A DNA stretch of 64,000 bases from Candidatus Pantoea varia (GCF_900115075.1 NZ_FOVG01000002.1:496001-560000); one strand, 5' to 3'; counted from the first letter of the stretch, positions 51,547-63,551 are shown. Made by a program: numbers and translations. Notes: generated by a model from the sequence alone, not told the origin.

Positions 51547-52044
51547 GTGAAAAAGTTGTTGTGTGCCGCAGGTCTGGGTCTTGCTTTAGCGGTTTCCGCT
51601 GGTGTTCAGGCTGCCGACAAAATTGCAGTGGTAAACGTGTCCAGCATTTTCCAACAGTTACCGCAACGTGCGACTGTTGCTAAACAGCTGGAAAACGAGT
51701 TCAAAGGCCGTGCAACTGAGTTGCAGGGACAGGAGCGCGATCTGCAAACCAAAATGCAGCGTCTGCAGCGTGACGGTTCTACCATGAAGGCTAGCGAACG
51801 CAGCCGCATGGAAAAAGATGTCATGTCTCAGCGTGAAGCTTTCTCTTCAAAAGCGCAGGCTTTTGAGCAGGATAATCGCCGTCGTCAGATGGAAGAGCGT
51901 AACAAGCTGCTGAGCCGTATTCAGGATGCCGTTAAGAAAGTCGCTGACAGCGATGGTTATGACGTCGTAATCGACGCTAACGCGGTGGCTTATGCATCAA
52001 ACGCAAAAGACATCACTGCTGACGTGCTGAAACAGGTTAAATAA
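51547..52044 (+). CDS. skp: Periplasmic chaperone Skp
   Basis: A trimeric, jellyfish-shaped chaperone that carries unfolded outer-membrane proteins to BamA. It has 165 residues. Start is GTG at 51547 after AAGGAG; signal peptide ends VQA-ADK. Mature [17 protein letters not shown] is followed by a long charged coiled-coil region (about 50-130) forming the tentacles. lpxD begins 3 bp after the stop. Confidence 0.97.
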   Translation: MKKLLCAAGLGLALAVSAGVQAADKIAVVNVSSIFQQLPQRATVAKQLENEFKGRATELQGQERDLQTKMQRLQRDGSTMKASERSRMEKDVMSQREAFSSKAQAFEQDNRRRQMEERNKLLSRIQDAVKKVADSDGYDVVIDANAVAYASNAKDITADVLKQVK

Positions 52045-52047
52045 TTC

Positions 52048-53073
52048 ATGTCATCTATTCGACTGGCTGATTTAGCCCAGCAGTTGGATGCAGAATTGCA
52101 CGGAGATGGCGATATCGTCATCTCCGGCATTGCTTCTATGCAATCCGCCACAACTGGTCAAATCACTTTTCTTGCAAACAGCCGTTACCGCGAGCAACTC
52201 GCCCTGATTAAGGCCTCAGCCGTGGTGCTGACGGAAGCGGATCTGGAGTGGTGCAATACCGCAGCGCTGGTAGTGAAAAATCCCTACCTGACCTATGCAC
52301 GTATGGCACAAATACTCGATACCACCCCACAGCCAGCGCAGAATATCGCCCCAAGCGCAGTGATCGACCCCTCAGCCCGACTCGGCAGCAACGTCGCCAT
52401 TGGCGCCAATGCAGTGATCGAAGCGGACGTAGAACTGGGCGACAACGTGGTGATTGGTGCAGGATGTTTTGTTGGCAAAAAAACCCGTATCGGTAGCGGA
52501 ACCCGTCTCTGGGCCAACGTCTCGGTTTATCATGAGATCGAAATCGGCCAGGATTGTCTGATTCAGTCAGGTACCGTCATCGGTTCTGATGGTTTCGGCT
52601 ATGCCAACGATCGCGGTAACTGGGTGAAAATACCGCAGTTAGGCGCGGTAATTATCGGCGATCGCGTTGAAATAGGTGCCTGCACCACTATCGATCGCGG
52701 TGCGCTTGATAACACTCTGATCGGCAATGGTGTTATCATAGACAACCAGTGCCAGATCGCTCACAACGTAGTTATTGGCGACAATACTGCGGTTGCAGGC
52801 GGTGTGATCATGGCGGGTAGTTTGAAAATTGGACGTTACTGTATGATTGGCGGTGCCAGCGTCATTAACGGCCATATGGAAATCTGTGACAAAGTAACGG
52901 TGACCGGTATGGGTATGGTCATGCGTCCTATCACAGAGCCAGGCGTTTATTCGTCAGGCATTCCGCTGCAACCCAACAAAACCTGGCGTAAAACTGCAGC
53001 GCTGGTGATGAACATCGATGATATGAGCAAACGCTTAAAAGCCATCGAGCGCAAGGTCGGCAAAGACGACTAA
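52048..53073 (+). CDS. lpxD: UDP-3-O-(3-hydroxymyristoyl)glucosamine N-acyltransferase
   Basis: The third step of lipid A synthesis. It has 341 residues, equal to E. coli. An N-terminal uridine-binding domain (about 1-100) precedes a left-handed beta-helix of hexapeptide repeats with catalytic His239 ([11 protein letters not shown]). A 152-bp gap with a strong compound hairpin separates it from fabZ, unusual in this tightly packed cluster. Confidence 0.98.
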   Translation: MSSIRLADLAQQLDAELHGDGDIVISGIASMQSATTGQITFLANSRYREQLALIKASAVVLTEADLEWCNTAALVVKNPYLTYARMAQILDTTPQPAQNIAPSAVIDPSARLGSNVAIGANAVIEADVELGDNVVIGAGCFVGKKTRIGSGTRLWANVSVYHEIEIGQDCLIQSGTVIGSDGFGYANDRGNWVKIPQLGAVIIGDRVEIGACTTIDRGALDNTLIGNGVIIDNQCQIAHNVVIGDNTAVAGGVIMAGSLKIGRYCMIGGASVINGHMEICDKVTVTGMGMVMRPITEPGVYSSGIPLQPNKTWRKTAALVMNIDDMSKRLKAIERKVGKDD

Positions 53074-53148
53074 CCGCCATCCCAAAACTGACCGGCTTTC
53101 ATAATAAAAATGTTAAGCAGGGAAGCCCGGCGCCACAGTACCTATTTG

Positions 53149-53184
53149 CGGCCTGCGGAAGATCATTTTGATCTGTGCAGGCCG
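53149..53184 (+). other. Compound hairpin between lpxD and fabZ
   Basis: Outer stem CGGCCTGC (53149-53156) / GCAGGCCG (53177-53184), eight perfect pairs, encloses an inner stem AGATCA (53160-53165) / TGATCT (53169-53174) with a TTT loop. No U-run follows, so it is not a standard terminator; an mRNA-processing or regulatory structure upstream of fabZ is possible. Confidence 0.7.
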
Positions 53185-53225
53185 TGTTATTGATGTCATC
53201 AGATTTTTAGGACAGGAAGAGTATT

Positions 53226-53681
53226 TTGACTACTGAAACTCATACTCTGAAAATTGAAGAGATTTTAGAGCTGCTGCCGCACCGCTATCCGTTTCTGCTG
53301 GTAGATCGCGTGCTCGAATTTGAAGAGCACAAATACCTGCGTGCAGTGAAGAACGTTTCTGTTAATGAACCGTTTTTCCAGGGGCACTTCCCTGGTAAAC
53401 CGATTTTTCCTGGCGTTCTGATCCTGGAAGCGATGGCGCAGGCCACCGGTATTCTGGCGTTTAAAAGCGTAGGTAAACTGGAGCCAGGCGAACTCTATTA
53501 CTTTGCCGGTATCGACAGTGCCCGCTTCAAGCGCCCTGTGGTACCAGGCGATCAAATGATCATGGAAGTCACTTTCGAGAAAACCCGCCGTGGTCTGACC
53601 CGCTTTAAAGGCGTAGCGACTGTCGACGGTAAAATCGTTTGTGAAGCGACCATGATGTGTGCCCGCAGCCGGGAGGCATAA
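53226..53681 (+). CDS. fabZ: 3-hydroxyacyl-[acyl-carrier-protein] dehydratase
   Basis: Dehydrates beta-hydroxyacyl-ACP in fatty-acid elongation; it competes with LpxA for hydroxymyristoyl-ACP. It has 151 residues, equal to E. coli. Hot-dog fold catalytic residues are His54 in GHFPGKP and Glu68 in LILEAMAQ. Start is TTG at 53226, as in E. coli, with GGAAGAG upstream. lpxA follows after 3 bp. Confidence 0.97.
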   Translation: MTTETHTLKIEEILELLPHRYPFLLVDRVLEFEEHKYLRAVKNVSVNEPFFQGHFPGKPIFPGVLILEAMAQATGILAFKSVGKLEPGELYYFAGIDSARFKRPVVPGDQMIMEVTFEKTRRGLTRFKGVATVDGKIVCEATMMCARSREA

Positions 53682-53684
53682 TTC

Positions 53685-54473
53685 GTGATTGATCCAACCG
53701 CCACTATCCATCCCAGTTCTGTCATTGAAGAGGGCGCTATCATTGGCGCCCGCGTTCACATTGGCCCGTTTTGCTTTATTGGCGCGAATGTGGAGATCGG
53801 TGAAGGAACAGTACTGAAGTCACACGTTGTGGTGAACGGCCACACGCGTATCGGTAAAGATAATCAGATCTATCAGTTCGCCTCAATTGGCGAAGTGAAT
53901 CAGGATCTGAAATATGCCGGTGAGCCAACACGGGTTGAGATCGGTGATCGCAACCGCATCCGTGAAAGCGTGACGATTCATCGCGGCACCACTCAGGGTG
54001 GCCATGTCACCACCGTGGGCAGCGATAATCTGCTGATGGTGAATGTCCACATCGCGCATGACTGCGTGATTGGCAATCGCTGTATCTTCGCCAACAACGC
54101 CACCCTGGGTGGTCACGTGACGGTCGATGATTTCGCCATTATTGGCGGCATGACAGCGGTACATCAGTGGTGCATCATTGGTGCTCATGTGATGGTAGGT
54201 GGCTGTTCCGGCGTGGCGCAGGATGTGCCGCCTTACGTTATTGCGCAGGGCAACCACGCTACGCCGTTCGGGATCAATATTGAAGGTCTTAAACGCCGTG
54301 GCTTCAGCAAAGAGTCGTTGCACGCAATTCGCAACGCCTACAAGTTGCTCTATCGCAGCGGCAGAACGCTGGAAGAAGTGAAGCCTGAAATCGAAGCCAT
54401 TGCGCAGCAGCACAGCGAAGTGCAGCCTTTCTACGACTTCTTCACCCGTTCAACCCGTGGATTAATTCGTTAA
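53685..54473 (+). CDS. lpxA: UDP-N-acetylglucosamine O-acyltransferase
   Basis: The first, reversible step of lipid A synthesis. It has 262 residues, equal to E. coli. A left-handed beta-helix carries catalytic His125 (HIAHDC); His160 lies in [11 protein letters not shown], where E. coli has Phe for the Trp. [19 protein letters not shown] is diagnostic. Start is GTG at 53685 after GGGAGG. Confidence 0.97.
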   Translation: MIDPTATIHPSSVIEEGAIIGARVHIGPFCFIGANVEIGEGTVLKSHVVVNGHTRIGKDNQIYQFASIGEVNQDLKYAGEPTRVEIGDRNRIRESVTIHRGTTQGGHVTTVGSDNLLMVNVHIAHDCVIGNRCIFANNATLGGHVTVDDFAIIGGMTAVHQWCIIGAHVMVGGCSGVAQDVPPYVIAQGNHATPFGINIEGLKRRGFSKESLHAIRNAYKLLYRSGRTLEEVKPEIEAIAQQHSEVQPFYDFFTRSTRGLIR

Positions 54474-54476
54474 TCC

Positions 54477-55625
54477 ATGTCAGCGCGTCCTTTAACGATT
54501 GCCCTGGTCGCCGGAGAAACCTCCGGCGATATTCTTGGTGCAGGTCTGATTCGTGCCCTGAAAGCCCGTCATCCTGATTCTCGCTTTGTCGGCGTGGCGG
54601 GACCCCTGATGCAGGCTGAAGGATGTGAAGCCTGGTATGAGATGGAAGAGCTTGCGGTGATGGGCATCGTCGAGGTGCTGGGTCGCCTGCGACGTCTGCT
54701 GACAATACGCCGCGATCTCACCCGACGCTTTACCGAGCTCAGACCCGATGTCTTTGTCGGAATTGATGCGCCCGATTTCAATATCACGCTGGAAGGCAAT
54801 CTCAAACGCACGGGTATTCGCACTATCCACTATGTCAGTCCTTCGGTGTGGGCATGGCGGCAAAAGCGCGTCTTTAAGATTGGTCGTAACACCGATCTGG
54901 TGCTGGCCTTCCTGCCGTTTGAAAAAGCCTTCTACGATCGCTATAACGTTCCCTGTCGCTTTATCGGCCACACCATGGCGGATGCCATGCCGCTGCAACC
55001 CGATAAGCGGGCTGCGCGCCGTCATCTCGGCATTGCTGATGATGCGCTCTGTCTGGCCCTGCTGCCCGGCAGCCGTGGTGCGGAAGTGGAAATGCTCAGC
55101 GCTGATTTCCTGAAAACAGCTCAATTATTGCGTCGTCACTATCCTGCGCTGGAAATCGTGGTGCCGCTGGTTAACGCCCGTCGTCGCGAACAATTTGAGA
55201 AGATCAAAGCCGACGTCGCACCCGAACTGCCGATGCATCTGCTGGATGGTCAGGGGCGTGAGGCGATGATTGCGAGCGATGCCGCACTCCTGGCGTCAGG
55301 TACTGCCGCACTGGAGTGCATGCTGGCAAAATGCCCTATGGTCGTCGGTTATCGCATGAAGCCGGCCACTTACTGGCTGGCGAAACGCTTGGTGAAAACG
55401 CCTTACGTCTCGCTACCAAACCTGCTGGCAGGGCGTGAGCTGGTCAAAGAGTTACTGCAGGATGAGTGCCAGCCTGAAGCCCTGGCCGCGGCGTTAGATC
55501 CGTTGCTGCATGCCGGACCTGAGCGCGAAACTTTGCTGCAGACGTTTCATGAATTACATCAACAGATCCGCTGGAACGCCGATGAGCAGGCAGCGGATGC
55601 AGTACTGGAGCTGGTGAATGCCTGA
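54477..55625 (+). CDS. lpxB: Lipid-A-disaccharide synthase
   Basis: Joins UDP-diacylglucosamine with lipid X to give the lipid A disaccharide; a peripheral inner-membrane glycosyltransferase of family GT19. It has 382 residues. N-terminal [25 protein letters not shown] [13 protein letters not shown] and [11 protein letters not shown] are conserved. It starts 3 bp after lpxA and overlaps rnhB by 8 bp. Confidence 0.98.
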   Translation: MSARPLTIALVAGETSGDILGAGLIRALKARHPDSRFVGVAGPLMQAEGCEAWYEMEELAVMGIVEVLGRLRRLLTIRRDLTRRFTELRPDVFVGIDAPDFNITLEGNLKRTGIRTIHYVSPSVWAWRQKRVFKIGRNTDLVLAFLPFEKAFYDRYNVPCRFIGHTMADAMPLQPDKRAARRHLGIADDALCLALLPGSRGAEVEMLSADFLKTAQLLRRHYPALEIVVPLVNARRREQFEKIKADVAPELPMHLLDGQGREAMIASDAALLASGTAALECMLAKCPMVVGYRMKPATYWLAKRLVKTPYVSLPNLLAGRELVKELLQDECQPEALAAALDPLLHAGPERETLLQTFHELHQQIRWNADEQAADAVLELVNA

Positions 55626-56244
55626 TTTTATCTATCCTGTCGCCAGACTGATTGCCGGTGTGGACGAAGTCGGTCGCGGTCCGCTGGTTGGCGCGGTGGT
55701 CACTGCTGCCGTGATCCTCGATCCGGCCAACCCGATTACCGGCCTGGCTGACTCGAAGAAACTGTCGGAAAAACGCCGACTGGCGTTGTACGACGAAATC
55801 AAAGAGAAAGCGCTGGCATGGAGTCTGGGACGCGCAGAACCTGAAGAGATCGATCAGCTCAATATTCTGCACGCTACCATGCTGGCGATGCAGCGTGCGG
55901 TAGCTGGCCTGAGTATTCAGCCCGACTATGTGCTGATTGATGGTAACCGTTGCCCGACATTGCCTATGCCTTCACAGGCCGTTGTCAAAGGGGATAGCCT
56001 GGTTGCCGAAATCAGTGCAGCATCGATCATCGCCAAAGTCTCGCGGGATCGTGAGATGGCCGAACTGGATCTGCTGTTCCCGCAGTATGGTTTTGCACAA
56101 CACAAAGGCTATCCAACGGCGCTGCATATGGAAAAGCTGACGCAATATGGCGCCACGCCGCACCACCGTCGCAGTTTTGCGCCCGTACGCAATGCGCTGC
56201 TCGATGCTGAAGTACTGGCTGCCCGCCAGACCCTTACGCTTTAA
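55618..56244 (+). CDS. rnhB: Ribonuclease HII
   Basis: Cleaves RNA in RNA-DNA hybrids and removes single ribonucleotides from DNA. It has 208 residues against 198 in E. coli. The metal site begins Asp16-Glu17 in [13 protein letters not shown]; later acidic residues lie in VLIDGNRC and [10 protein letters not shown]. The C-terminus is about ten residues longer than usual. Its start lies within lpxB. Confidence 0.96.
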   Translation: MPDFIYPVARLIAGVDEVGRGPLVGAVVTAAVILDPANPITGLADSKKLSEKRRLALYDEIKEKALAWSLGRAEPEEIDQLNILHATMLAMQRAVAGLSIQPDYVLIDGNRCPTLPMPSQAVVKGDSLVAEISAASIIAKVSRDREMAELDLLFPQYGFAQHKGYPTALHMEKLTQYGATPHHRRSFAPVRNALLDAEVLAARQTLTL

Positions 56245-56275
56245 TAGCCTGACGCTGTTTTAACCGGAAACTGAT

Positions 56276-59200
56276 ATGGCTGAACCCCGTTTTATACATC
56301 TGCGTGTCCACAGTGACTATTCGATGGTTGATGGCCTGGCGAAAACCGGGCCGTTGATCAAGAAGGCGGCTGCCCTTGGCATGCCTGCTATCGCGATTAC
56401 CGACTTCACTAACCTCTGTGGCCTGGTGAAATTCTACGGTGGCGCGCACAGCGCAGGGATAAAGCCGGTCATTGGTGCCGATTTCAACGTGGCCAGTGAG
56501 CTGATGGGGGATGAACTGACACAGCTTACCGTGCTGGCGTCCAGTAATACCGGATACCAGAACCTGACGCTGCTCATCTCACGTGCCTATCAGCGTGGTT
56601 ATGGCGTGGACGGACCGATCATCGATCGCGACTGGCTGGTTGAATTGCAGGAAGGATTAATTCTGCTGTCGGGCGGACGGCGCGGTGATGTAGGTCGCAG
56701 CCTGCTGCGTGGCAACAATGCTCTGGTTTCGCAATGCCTGGCTTTTTATCAGCAACATTTCCCCGATCGCTACTACCTGGAGCTGATTCGTACCGGACGT
56801 CAGGACGAAGAAAGCTATCTGCATGCCGCAGTTGAGCTGGCGATTGCAGAGGGAATACCGGTCGTCGCCACCAATGAAGTCTGCTTTATCAATGCAGAAG
56901 ATTTCGATGCGCACGAAATTCGCGTCGCCATTCATGATGGTTATACGCTGGATGACCCCAAGCGTCCGCGCAACTACAGTCCTCAGCAATATATGCGCAG
57001 CGAAGAGGAGATGTGCGAGCTCTTCTCGGACATCCCGGAAGCGCTGGAAAACAGCGTAGAGATTGCTAAGCGTTGTAACGTGACGGTGCGGCTCGGCGAG
57101 TACTTCCTGCCGCAGTTCCCTACCGGCGACATGACCACCGAAGATTATCTGGTGGTGAAATCCCGTGAGGGCCTGGAAGAGCGTCTGGAGTTCCTGTTCC
57201 CGGACGAAGCCGAACGTCTGGAAAAACGCCCGGAATATGATGAGCGTCTGGAGATTGAACTCACCGTTATTAACCAGATGGGATTCCCTGGCTACTTCCT
57301 GATCGTAATGGAGTTTATCCAGTGGTCCAAAGATAACGGCGTGCCGGTCGGGCCGGGGCGTGGTTCCGGTGCCGGTTCGCTGGTGGCCTATGCGCTGAAA
57401 ATCACCGATATCGATCCGCTGGAATTTGACCTGCTGTTCGAACGTTTCCTGAACCCGGAACGTGTCTCGATGCCCGACTTCGACGTCGACTTCTGCATGG
57501 AGAAGCGCGATCAGGTAATCGAACACGTCGCAGATATGTACGGACGTGAAGCGGTTTCCCAGATTATTACCTTCGGTACCATGGCGGCGAAAGCGGTTAT
57601 CCGCGATGTGGGCCGCGTGCTGGGTCATCCTTACGGCTTTGTTGATCGCATTTCAAAATTGATCCCGCCCGATCCCGGCATGACGCTGGAAAAAGCCTTT
57701 ATTGCTGAACCGCAGCTTCCAGCGATGTATGACGCGGACGAAGAGGTTAAAGCGCTAATCGACATGGCGCGCAAGCTGGAAGGGGTTACGCGTAACGCCG
57801 GTAAGCATGCAGGTGGCGTGGTCATTGCGCCAACGAAGATCACTGATTTTGCGCCGCTCTATTGCGATGAGCACGGCCAGTTCCCGGTTACCCAGTTCGA
57901 TAAAAATGACGTGGAATATGCCGGCCTGGTAAAGTTCGACTTCCTGGGTCTGCGTACGCTGACAATCATCGACTGGGCGCTGAAGATGATCAACCCACGC
58001 CGTGAAAAGCAGGGGCTGGATCCGATCGACATCGCCTCAATCCCGCTGGATGATAAGAAAAGCTTCGATATGCTGCAGCGCTCGGAAACCACTGCGGTAT
58101 TCCAGCTTGAATCGCGCGGCATGAAAGATCTGATTAAGCGTCTGAAGCCCGACTGCTTCGAAGATATGATCGCACTGGTGGCGCTGTTCCGTCCTGGCCC
58201 ACTGCAGTCCGGCATGGTAGATAACTTCATTGACCGTAAGCATGGCCGTGAAGCAATCTCTTACCCGGATATCCAGTGGCAGCACGAAAGCCTGAAGCCG
58301 GTGCTGGAGCCGACCTACGGCATCATTCTTTACCAGGAACAGGTGATGCAGATCGCCCAGGTTCTCTCTGGCTATACGCTGGGCGGTGCAGATATGCTGC
58401 GTCGCGCCATGGGTAAAAAGAAGCCCGAGGAGATGGCCAAGCAGCGTTCAGTCTTCCGTGACGGTGCCGAAAGCATGGGCATCGACGGCGAACTGTCGAT
58501 GAAGATCTTCGATCTGGTAGAAAAATTTGCAGGCTATGGCTTTAACAAGTCACACTCTGCGGCTTACGCACTGGTCTCCTATCAGACCCTGTGGCTGAAA
58601 GCGCACTACCCGGCAGAGTTCATGGCGGCGGTCATGACCGCCGATATGGATAACACCGAGAAAGTGGTGGGTCTGGTCGATGAATGCTGGCGGATGGGGC
58701 TGAAAGTCCTGCCGCCCGATATCAACTCCGGTCTCTATCCGTTCCACGTTAATGAAGCGGGCGAGATCGTTTACGGAATCGGCGCGATCAAAGGTGTGGG
58801 TGAAGGTCCGATCGAAGCGATCATTGACGCCCGTAACGAGGGCGGTTATTTCCGCGAACTCTTTGATCTTTGCGCCCGTACCGATACCAAAAAGATCAAC
58901 CGTCGGGTGATGGAAAAACTGATCATGTCCGGCGCTTTCGATCGCCTCGGACCGCATCGCGCCGCGCTGATGAGTTCACTCAGTGATGCGTTAAAAGCCG
59001 CCGATCAGCACGCGAAAGCGGAGGCGATTGGCCAGGCGGATATGTTTGGCGTGCTGGCGGAAGAGCCGGAGCAGGTTGAGAAATCGTATGCCAGCGTCAC
59101 GCCGTGGCCTGAGCAGGTGCAACTGGATGGCGAACGGGAAACGCTGGGGCTATATCTTACCGGCCACCCGATTAATCAGTATCTGAAAGAAATTGAGCGT

Positions 59201-59758
59201 TACGTTGGCGGGGTGCGACTGAAAGATATGCATCCTACCGATCGGGGGAAAATTACTGTGGCGGCCGGTCTGGTGATCGCCGCACGGGTAATGGTCACCA
59301 AACGCGGCAATCGAATTGGTATCTGTACTCTGGACGATCGCTCCGGTCGTCTTGAGGTGATGTTATTTACCGATGCGTTAGATAAATACCAGCATCTGCT
59401 GGAGAAAGACCGAATCCTGATCGTCAGCGGACAGGTCAGCTTTGATGACTTCAGTGGCGGGCTTAAAATGACCGCGCGTGAAGTCATGGACATCGATGAA
59501 GCTCGCGAAAAATACGCGCGCGGACTTGCTATCTCGCTGACGGACAGGCAAATTGATGACCAGCTATTAAACCGACTCCGTCAGTCCCTGGAACCCCATC
59601 GATCAGGGACTATTCCGGTGCATCTCTACTATCAGAGAGCCGACGCGCGAGCGAAGCTGCGCTTTGGTGCAGCGTGGCGAATTTCGCCCAGCGATCGTTT
59701 ACTTAACGATCTGCGCTCGTTGATTGGATCGGAGCAGGTGGAACTGGAGTTTGACTAG
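56276..59758 (+). CDS. dnaE: DNA polymerase III subunit alpha
   Basis: The replicative polymerase of the holoenzyme. It has 1160 residues, equal to E. coli. Domains: N-terminal PHP ([20 protein letters not shown]), palm with catalytic Asp in [14 protein letters not shown] (about 400), a second acidic motif, the beta-clamp-binding internal motif QADMFG (about 920), and a C-terminal OB fold. ATG at 56276. accA starts 12 bp after the stop. Confidence 0.98.
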   Translation: MAEPRFIHLRVHSDYSMVDGLAKTGPLIKKAAALGMPAIAITDFTNLCGLVKFYGGAHSAGIKPVIGADFNVASELMGDELTQLTVLASSNTGYQNLTLLISRAYQRGYGVDGPIIDRDWLVELQEGLILLSGGRRGDVGRSLLRGNNALVSQCLAFYQQHFPDRYYLELIRTGRQDEESYLHAAVELAIAEGIPVVATNEVCFINAEDFDAHEIRVAIHDGYTLDDPKRPRNYSPQQYMRSEEEMCELFSDIPEALENSVEIAKRCNVTVRLGEYFLPQFPTGDMTTEDYLVVKSREGLEERLEFLFPDEAERLEKRPEYDERLEIELTVINQMGFPGYFLIVMEFIQWSKDNGVPVGPGRGSGAGSLVAYALKITDIDPLEFDLLFERFLNPERVSMPDFDVDFCMEKRDQVIEHVADMYGREAVSQIITFGTMAAKAVIRDVGRVLGHPYGFVDRISKLIPPDPGMTLEKAFIAEPQLPAMYDADEEVKALIDMARKLEGVTRNAGKHAGGVVIAPTKITDFAPLYCDEHGQFPVTQFDKNDVEYAGLVKFDFLGLRTLTIIDWALKMINPRREKQGLDPIDIASIPLDDKKSFDMLQRSETTAVFQLESRGMKDLIKRLKPDCFEDMIALVALFRPGPLQSGMVDNFIDRKHGREAISYPDIQWQHESLKPVLEPTYGIILYQEQVMQIAQVLSGYTLGGADMLRRAMGKKKPEEMAKQRSVFRDGAESMGIDGELSMKIFDLVEKFAGYGFNKSHSAAYALVSYQTLWLKAHYPAEFMAAVMTADMDNTEKVVGLVDECWRMGLKVLPPDINSGLYPFHVNEAGEIVYGIGAIKGVGEGPIEAIIDARNEGGYFRELFDLCARTDTKKINRRVMEKLIMSGAFDRLGPHRAALMSSLSDALKAADQHAKAEAIGQADMFGVLAEEPEQVEKSYASVTPWPEQVQLDGERETLGLYLTGHPINQYLKEIERYVGGVRLKDMHPTDRGKITVAAGLVIAARVMVTKRGNRIGICTLDDRSGRLEVMLFTDALDKYQHLLEKDRILIVSGQVSFDDFSGGLKMTAREVMDIDEAREKYARGLAISLTDRQIDDQLLNRLRQSLEPHRSGTIPVHLYYQRADARAKLRFGAAWRISPSDRLLNDLRSLIGSEQVELEFD

Positions 59759-59770
59759 AACAGGAACATT

Positions 59771-60727
59771 ATGAGTCTTAATTACCTGGATTTTGAACAG
59801 CCAATTGCAGAACTGGAAGCGAAGATTGATTCGCTGACCTCGATTGGTCGTCAGGATGATAAACACGTTAATCTGGATGAAGAGGTTCAGCGTCTGCGTG
59901 AGAAAAGCGTTGAGCTGACCCGTAAAATCTTCGCGGATTTGGGCGCATGGCAGATCGCTCAACTGGCGCGTCATCCTTTACGTCCTTACACCTTTGACTA
60001 CGTCCGTAACGCTTTCGACGATTTCGATGAGCTGGCGGGTGACCGTGCTTATGCGGATGACAAAGCGATTGTGGGCGGGATTGCGCGTCTTGATGGACGT
60101 CCAGTGATGATCATCGGGCACCAGAAAGGCCGTGAAACCAAAGAGAAGATTCGCCGTAACTTCGGCATGCCAGCACCGGAAGGCTATCGCAAAGCGTTGC
60201 GTCTGATGGAGATGGCTGAGCGTTTCAAAATGCCAATTATCACCTTCATCGACACACCGGGTGCCTATCCTGGCGTGGGCGCGGAAGAGCGTGGGCAGTC
60301 TGAAGCGATCGCCCGCAACCTGCGTGAAATGTCTGGCCTGAAAGTACCGGTAATCTGTACGGTCATCGGTGAGGGCGGTTCAGGTGGTGCGCTGGCGATT
60401 GGTGTGGGCGATAAAGTGAATATGCTGCAATACAGCACCTATTCAGTGATCTCACCGGAAGGCTGTGCTTCCATTCTGTGGAAAAGCGCTGACAAAGCGC
60501 CACTGGCCGCCGAAGCGATGGGTATTACTGCTCACCGTCTGAAAGAGCTGAAGCTGATTGACTCAGTGATCCCTGAACCGCTGGGTGGCGCACATCGTCG
60601 TCCGGTTGATATGGCGCAGTCACTGAAGCAGCAGCTGCTGGCTGACCTGGCCGATCTCGATGGATTAAGCACTGAAGAGCTGCTGGATCGTCGTTATCAG
60701 CGCCTGATGAGCTACGGCTACGCCTGA
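59771..60727 (+). CDS. accA: Acetyl-CoA carboxylase carboxyltransferase subunit alpha
   Basis: With AccD transfers the carboxyl from biotin to acetyl-CoA, the committed step of fatty-acid synthesis. It has 318 residues (319 in E. coli). The crotonase-like core shows [20 protein letters not shown] and [15 protein letters not shown]. It is the last gene of the large cluster; a strong terminator follows. Confidence 0.98.
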   Translation: MSLNYLDFEQPIAELEAKIDSLTSIGRQDDKHVNLDEEVQRLREKSVELTRKIFADLGAWQIAQLARHPLRPYTFDYVRNAFDDFDELAGDRAYADDKAIVGGIARLDGRPVMIIGHQKGRETKEKIRRNFGMPAPEGYRKALRLMEMAERFKMPIITFIDTPGAYPGVGAEERGQSEAIARNLREMSGLKVPVICTVIGEGGSGGALAIGVGDKVNMLQYSTYSVISPEGCASILWKSADKAPLAAEAMGITAHRLKELKLIDSVIPEPLGGAHRRPVDMAQSLKQQLLADLADLDGLSTEELLDRRYQRLMSYGYA

Positions 60728-60743
60728 TTTAGCCTCCTCAATA

Positions 60744-60769
60744 AAGCGGACTCCGGTCCGCTTTTTTTA
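60744..60769 (+). terminator. Intrinsic terminator of accA
   Basis: AAGCGGAC / GTCCGCTT with TCCG loop, followed by a T-run to 60768. Confidence 0.95.
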
Positions 60770-60894
60770 TGCTGCTGGTTTATCTAAGCACGCGGTCCAA
60801 TGCCTTTCAGCCTCATCTGATCGTCCCCTTGCTACACCTTCCCTGAGTTAGCGGTTATGCTTGTCCGGTTGCATAACAATCACGGAGATGGGCA

Positions 60895-63045
60895 TTGAAT
60901 ATTCTGGCGATCATGGGCGCGCACGGCGTGTTTTATAAAGATGAACCGTTACGCGAACTTGACGCGGCGTTAAATCTGCAAGGCTTCCAGCTGCTTTACC
61001 CAAAAAACAGTGACGATCTGCTGAAACTGATCGAACACAATCCGCGTATCAGCGGCGTCATCTTCGACTGGGACACGCACAACAGTCCGGCGCTGTGCGG
61101 TGAGATTAATCAGCTCAACGAATACCTGCCACTGTATGCCTTTATCAACACCCACTCGCAGATGGACATCAGCATCAATGAGATGCGCATGCCACTGCAC
61201 TTCTTTGAATATGCGCTGAATGCCGCGGACGATATCGCGCTGCATATCCGGCAGTATACCGATGACTATCTCGACCACATTACGCCGCCACTGACTAAAG
61301 CGCTGTTCACCTATGTGAAAGAGGGCAAGTATACCTTCTGCACGCCGGGCCATATGGCGGGTACCGCGTTTCAGAAGAGCCCGGTAGGCTGCCTGTTTTA
61401 TGATTTCTTCGGGGCCAATACCCTGAAGTCAGATATCTCAATTTCTGTTACCGAGCTGGGTTCGCTGCTGGATCACACGGGTCCGCATCTTGAAGCGGAA
61501 GAGTACATCGCCCGCACCTTTGGCGCCGAGCAGAGTTACATGGTGACCAACGGCACCTCAACGTCGAATAAAATTGTCGGTATGTATGCCGCCCCGGCGG
61601 GCAGCACCGTGCTGATCGATCGTAACTGCCACAAGTCTTTGACCCATCTGCTGATGATGAGCGATCTGATTCCGATCTGGCTGAAGCCGACCCGCAATGC
61701 GCTGGGTATTCTCGGCGGTATCCCGAAGCATGAATTTACCCGCGAGAGTATTACGCTGAAGGTCGCGACGACCGATCGCGCCACCTGGCCGGTTCATGCG
61801 GTGATCACTAACTCGACTTACGATGGACTGCTCTACAACACCCAGTACATCAAAGAGACGCTGGATGTACCGTCGATTCATTTCGATTCGGCCTGGGTGC
61901 CTTACACCAATTTCCATCCGATCTACGCCGGTAAGAGCGGCATGAGTGGCGACCGCATCCCGGGCAAAGTGGTGTACGAAACGCAATCGACCCACAAACT
62001 GCTGGCGGCGTTTTCGCAGGCATCCATGATTCACATTAAAGGCGACTACGACGAACAGACGTTTAACGAAGCCTACATGATGCACACCACCACTTCGCCC
62101 AATTACGCCATCGTCTCTTCAATTGAAACTGCTGCTGCGATGCTGCGCGGCAATCCCGGCAAGCGACTGATCAATCGCTCTGTGGAGCGTGCGCTGCACT
62201 TTCGTCGTGAGATTCAGCGCCTGCGTGAAGAGTCCGACAGCTGGTTCTTCGATATCTGGCAGCCAGAACAGATCGACGAAGCGCAGTGCTGGGCGATCCA
62301 GCCTGGTGAGGAAGACTGGCACGGATTTACTCAGGCCGATCGCGATCACATGTATCTCGATCCGATCAAAGTCACGATCCTGACGCCGGGCATGAGCGAG
62401 CTGGGGGAGATGGCCGACGAGGGGATCCCGGCGGCGCTGGTGGCGAAGTTCCTTGATGAGCGCGGCATCGTGGTGGAGAAAACCGGCCCCTACAACCTGC
62501 TGTTCCTGTTCAGCATCGGCATCGACAAAACCAAAGCGATGAGCGTGCTGCGCGGTCTGACTGAGTTCAAACGCGCCTACGATCTCAATCTGCGGGTAAA
62601 GAACATGCTGCCGGATCTCTATGCCGAAGATCCCGACTTCTATCGCAATATGCGCATTCAGACGCTGGCGCAGGGGATCCATCAGTTGATCCGCCATCAT
62701 GATCTGCCGCGTCTGATGCTGCAGGCATTTGATGTCCTGCCAGAAATGAAGATGACGCCGCATCAGGCGTTTCAGCAGCAGGTGAAGGGCAACATCGAAA
62801 CGGTGGATCTCAGCGAACTCGTCGGGCGGGTATCAGCCAACATGATTCTGCCTTATCCACCAGGCGTTCCCCTGGTGATGCCGGGAGAGATGATTACCGG
62901 GAAGAGCCGTGCCGTGCTCGATTTCCTGCTGATGCTGTGCAGCATTGGTCGGCATTATCCGGGCTTCGAAACGGATATTCACGGTGCCAGCCTGACGCAA
63001 GAGGGCGAATACCGCGTCCGCGTGCTGAAAAACGATCCCGCGTAA
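60895..63045 (+). CDS. ldcC: Lysine decarboxylase, LdcC type
   Basis: A PLP enzyme converting lysine to cadaverine and CO2; in E. coli LdcC is the constitutive form. It has 716 residues (713 in E. coli). Wing domain (1-130), then the fold-type I core with Schiff-base Lys368 in STHKLLAAFSQAS, and a C-terminal domain. Start is TTG at 60895 (MNILAIMGAHGV) after GGAGATGGG. No cadB antiporter is adjacent, which supports LdcC rather than CadA. Confidence 0.95.
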   Translation: MNILAIMGAHGVFYKDEPLRELDAALNLQGFQLLYPKNSDDLLKLIEHNPRISGVIFDWDTHNSPALCGEINQLNEYLPLYAFINTHSQMDISINEMRMPLHFFEYALNAADDIALHIRQYTDDYLDHITPPLTKALFTYVKEGKYTFCTPGHMAGTAFQKSPVGCLFYDFFGANTLKSDISISVTELGSLLDHTGPHLEAEEYIARTFGAEQSYMVTNGTSTSNKIVGMYAAPAGSTVLIDRNCHKSLTHLLMMSDLIPIWLKPTRNALGILGGIPKHEFTRESITLKVATTDRATWPVHAVITNSTYDGLLYNTQYIKETLDVPSIHFDSAWVPYTNFHPIYAGKSGMSGDRIPGKVVYETQSTHKLLAAFSQASMIHIKGDYDEQTFNEAYMMHTTTSPNYAIVSSIETAAAMLRGNPGKRLINRSVERALHFRREIQRLREESDSWFFDIWQPEQIDEAQCWAIQPGEEDWHGFTQADRDHMYLDPIKVTILTPGMSELGEMADEGIPAALVAKFLDERGIVVEKTGPYNLLFLFSIGIDKTKAMSVLRGLTEFKRAYDLNLRVKNMLPDLYAEDPDFYRNMRIQTLAQGIHQLIRHHDLPRLMLQAFDVLPEMKMTPHQAFQQQVKGNIETVDLSELVGRVSANMILPYPPGVPLVMPGEMITGKSRAVLDFLLMLCSIGRHYPGFETDIHGASLTQEGEYRVRVLKNDPA

Positions 63046-63109
63046 GCTATTAAACGACTCACAGCGGCAGGGTGTCTGCGGACAGCCTGCCCGAATCAGG
63101 ATATCCACT

Positions 63110-63499
63110 ATGTTGCAGTTAACCGCTATTCACCACATCGCCATCATCGCTTCCGACTATCAGCGCAGCAAAGCATTCTATTGTGATGTGCTGGGCTTTC
63201 GCCTGATGGGCGAATATTATCGCGAGGCGCGTGACTCCTGGAAAGGCGACCTGGCCTTACAGGATCGCTATACCATTGAGCTGTTCTCTTTCCCTGAGCC
63301 GCCAGCGCGGGTCAGTCATCCCGAGGCATGTGGCCTGCGTCATCTGGCCTTTACCGTGCCGGATGTGGCCGCCGCTGTCGCCACACTGACAGATAAGGGG
63401 GTTATCTGCGAGCCGATTCGCATTGATGAACTGACCGGTAAACAGTGTACGTTCTTTGCCGATCCGGATGGTTTGCCGCTGGAGCTTTATCAGGGGTAA
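63110..63499 (+). CDS. yaeR: VOC family protein YaeR (glyoxalase-like)
   Basis: A 129-residue vicinal-oxygen-chelate protein, equal in length to E. coli YaeR (GloA2). Metal-binding candidates are the His in [17 protein letters not shown], the central His in GLRHLAFTV and the terminal Glu in [12 protein letters not shown]. The substrate is unknown. It lies between ldcC and tilS as in E. coli, with an AGGATATCC-like ribosome-binding site. Confidence 0.92.
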   Translation: MLQLTAIHHIAIIASDYQRSKAFYCDVLGFRLMGEYYREARDSWKGDLALQDRYTIELFSFPEPPARVSHPEACGLRHLAFTVPDVAAAVATLTDKGVICEPIRIDELTGKQCTFFADPDGLPLELYQG

Positions 63500-63551
63500 A
63501 ATAGCGCGCTCAGCGGGCGACATTCAGTGGCCCGACTTTCTGGATTCTGCC

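Noticed and set aside
56657..57628. 323-codon minus-strand open frame
   Set aside because: It lies fully antisense to the conserved PHP and palm region of dnaE and has no recognisable domain or ribosome-binding site.
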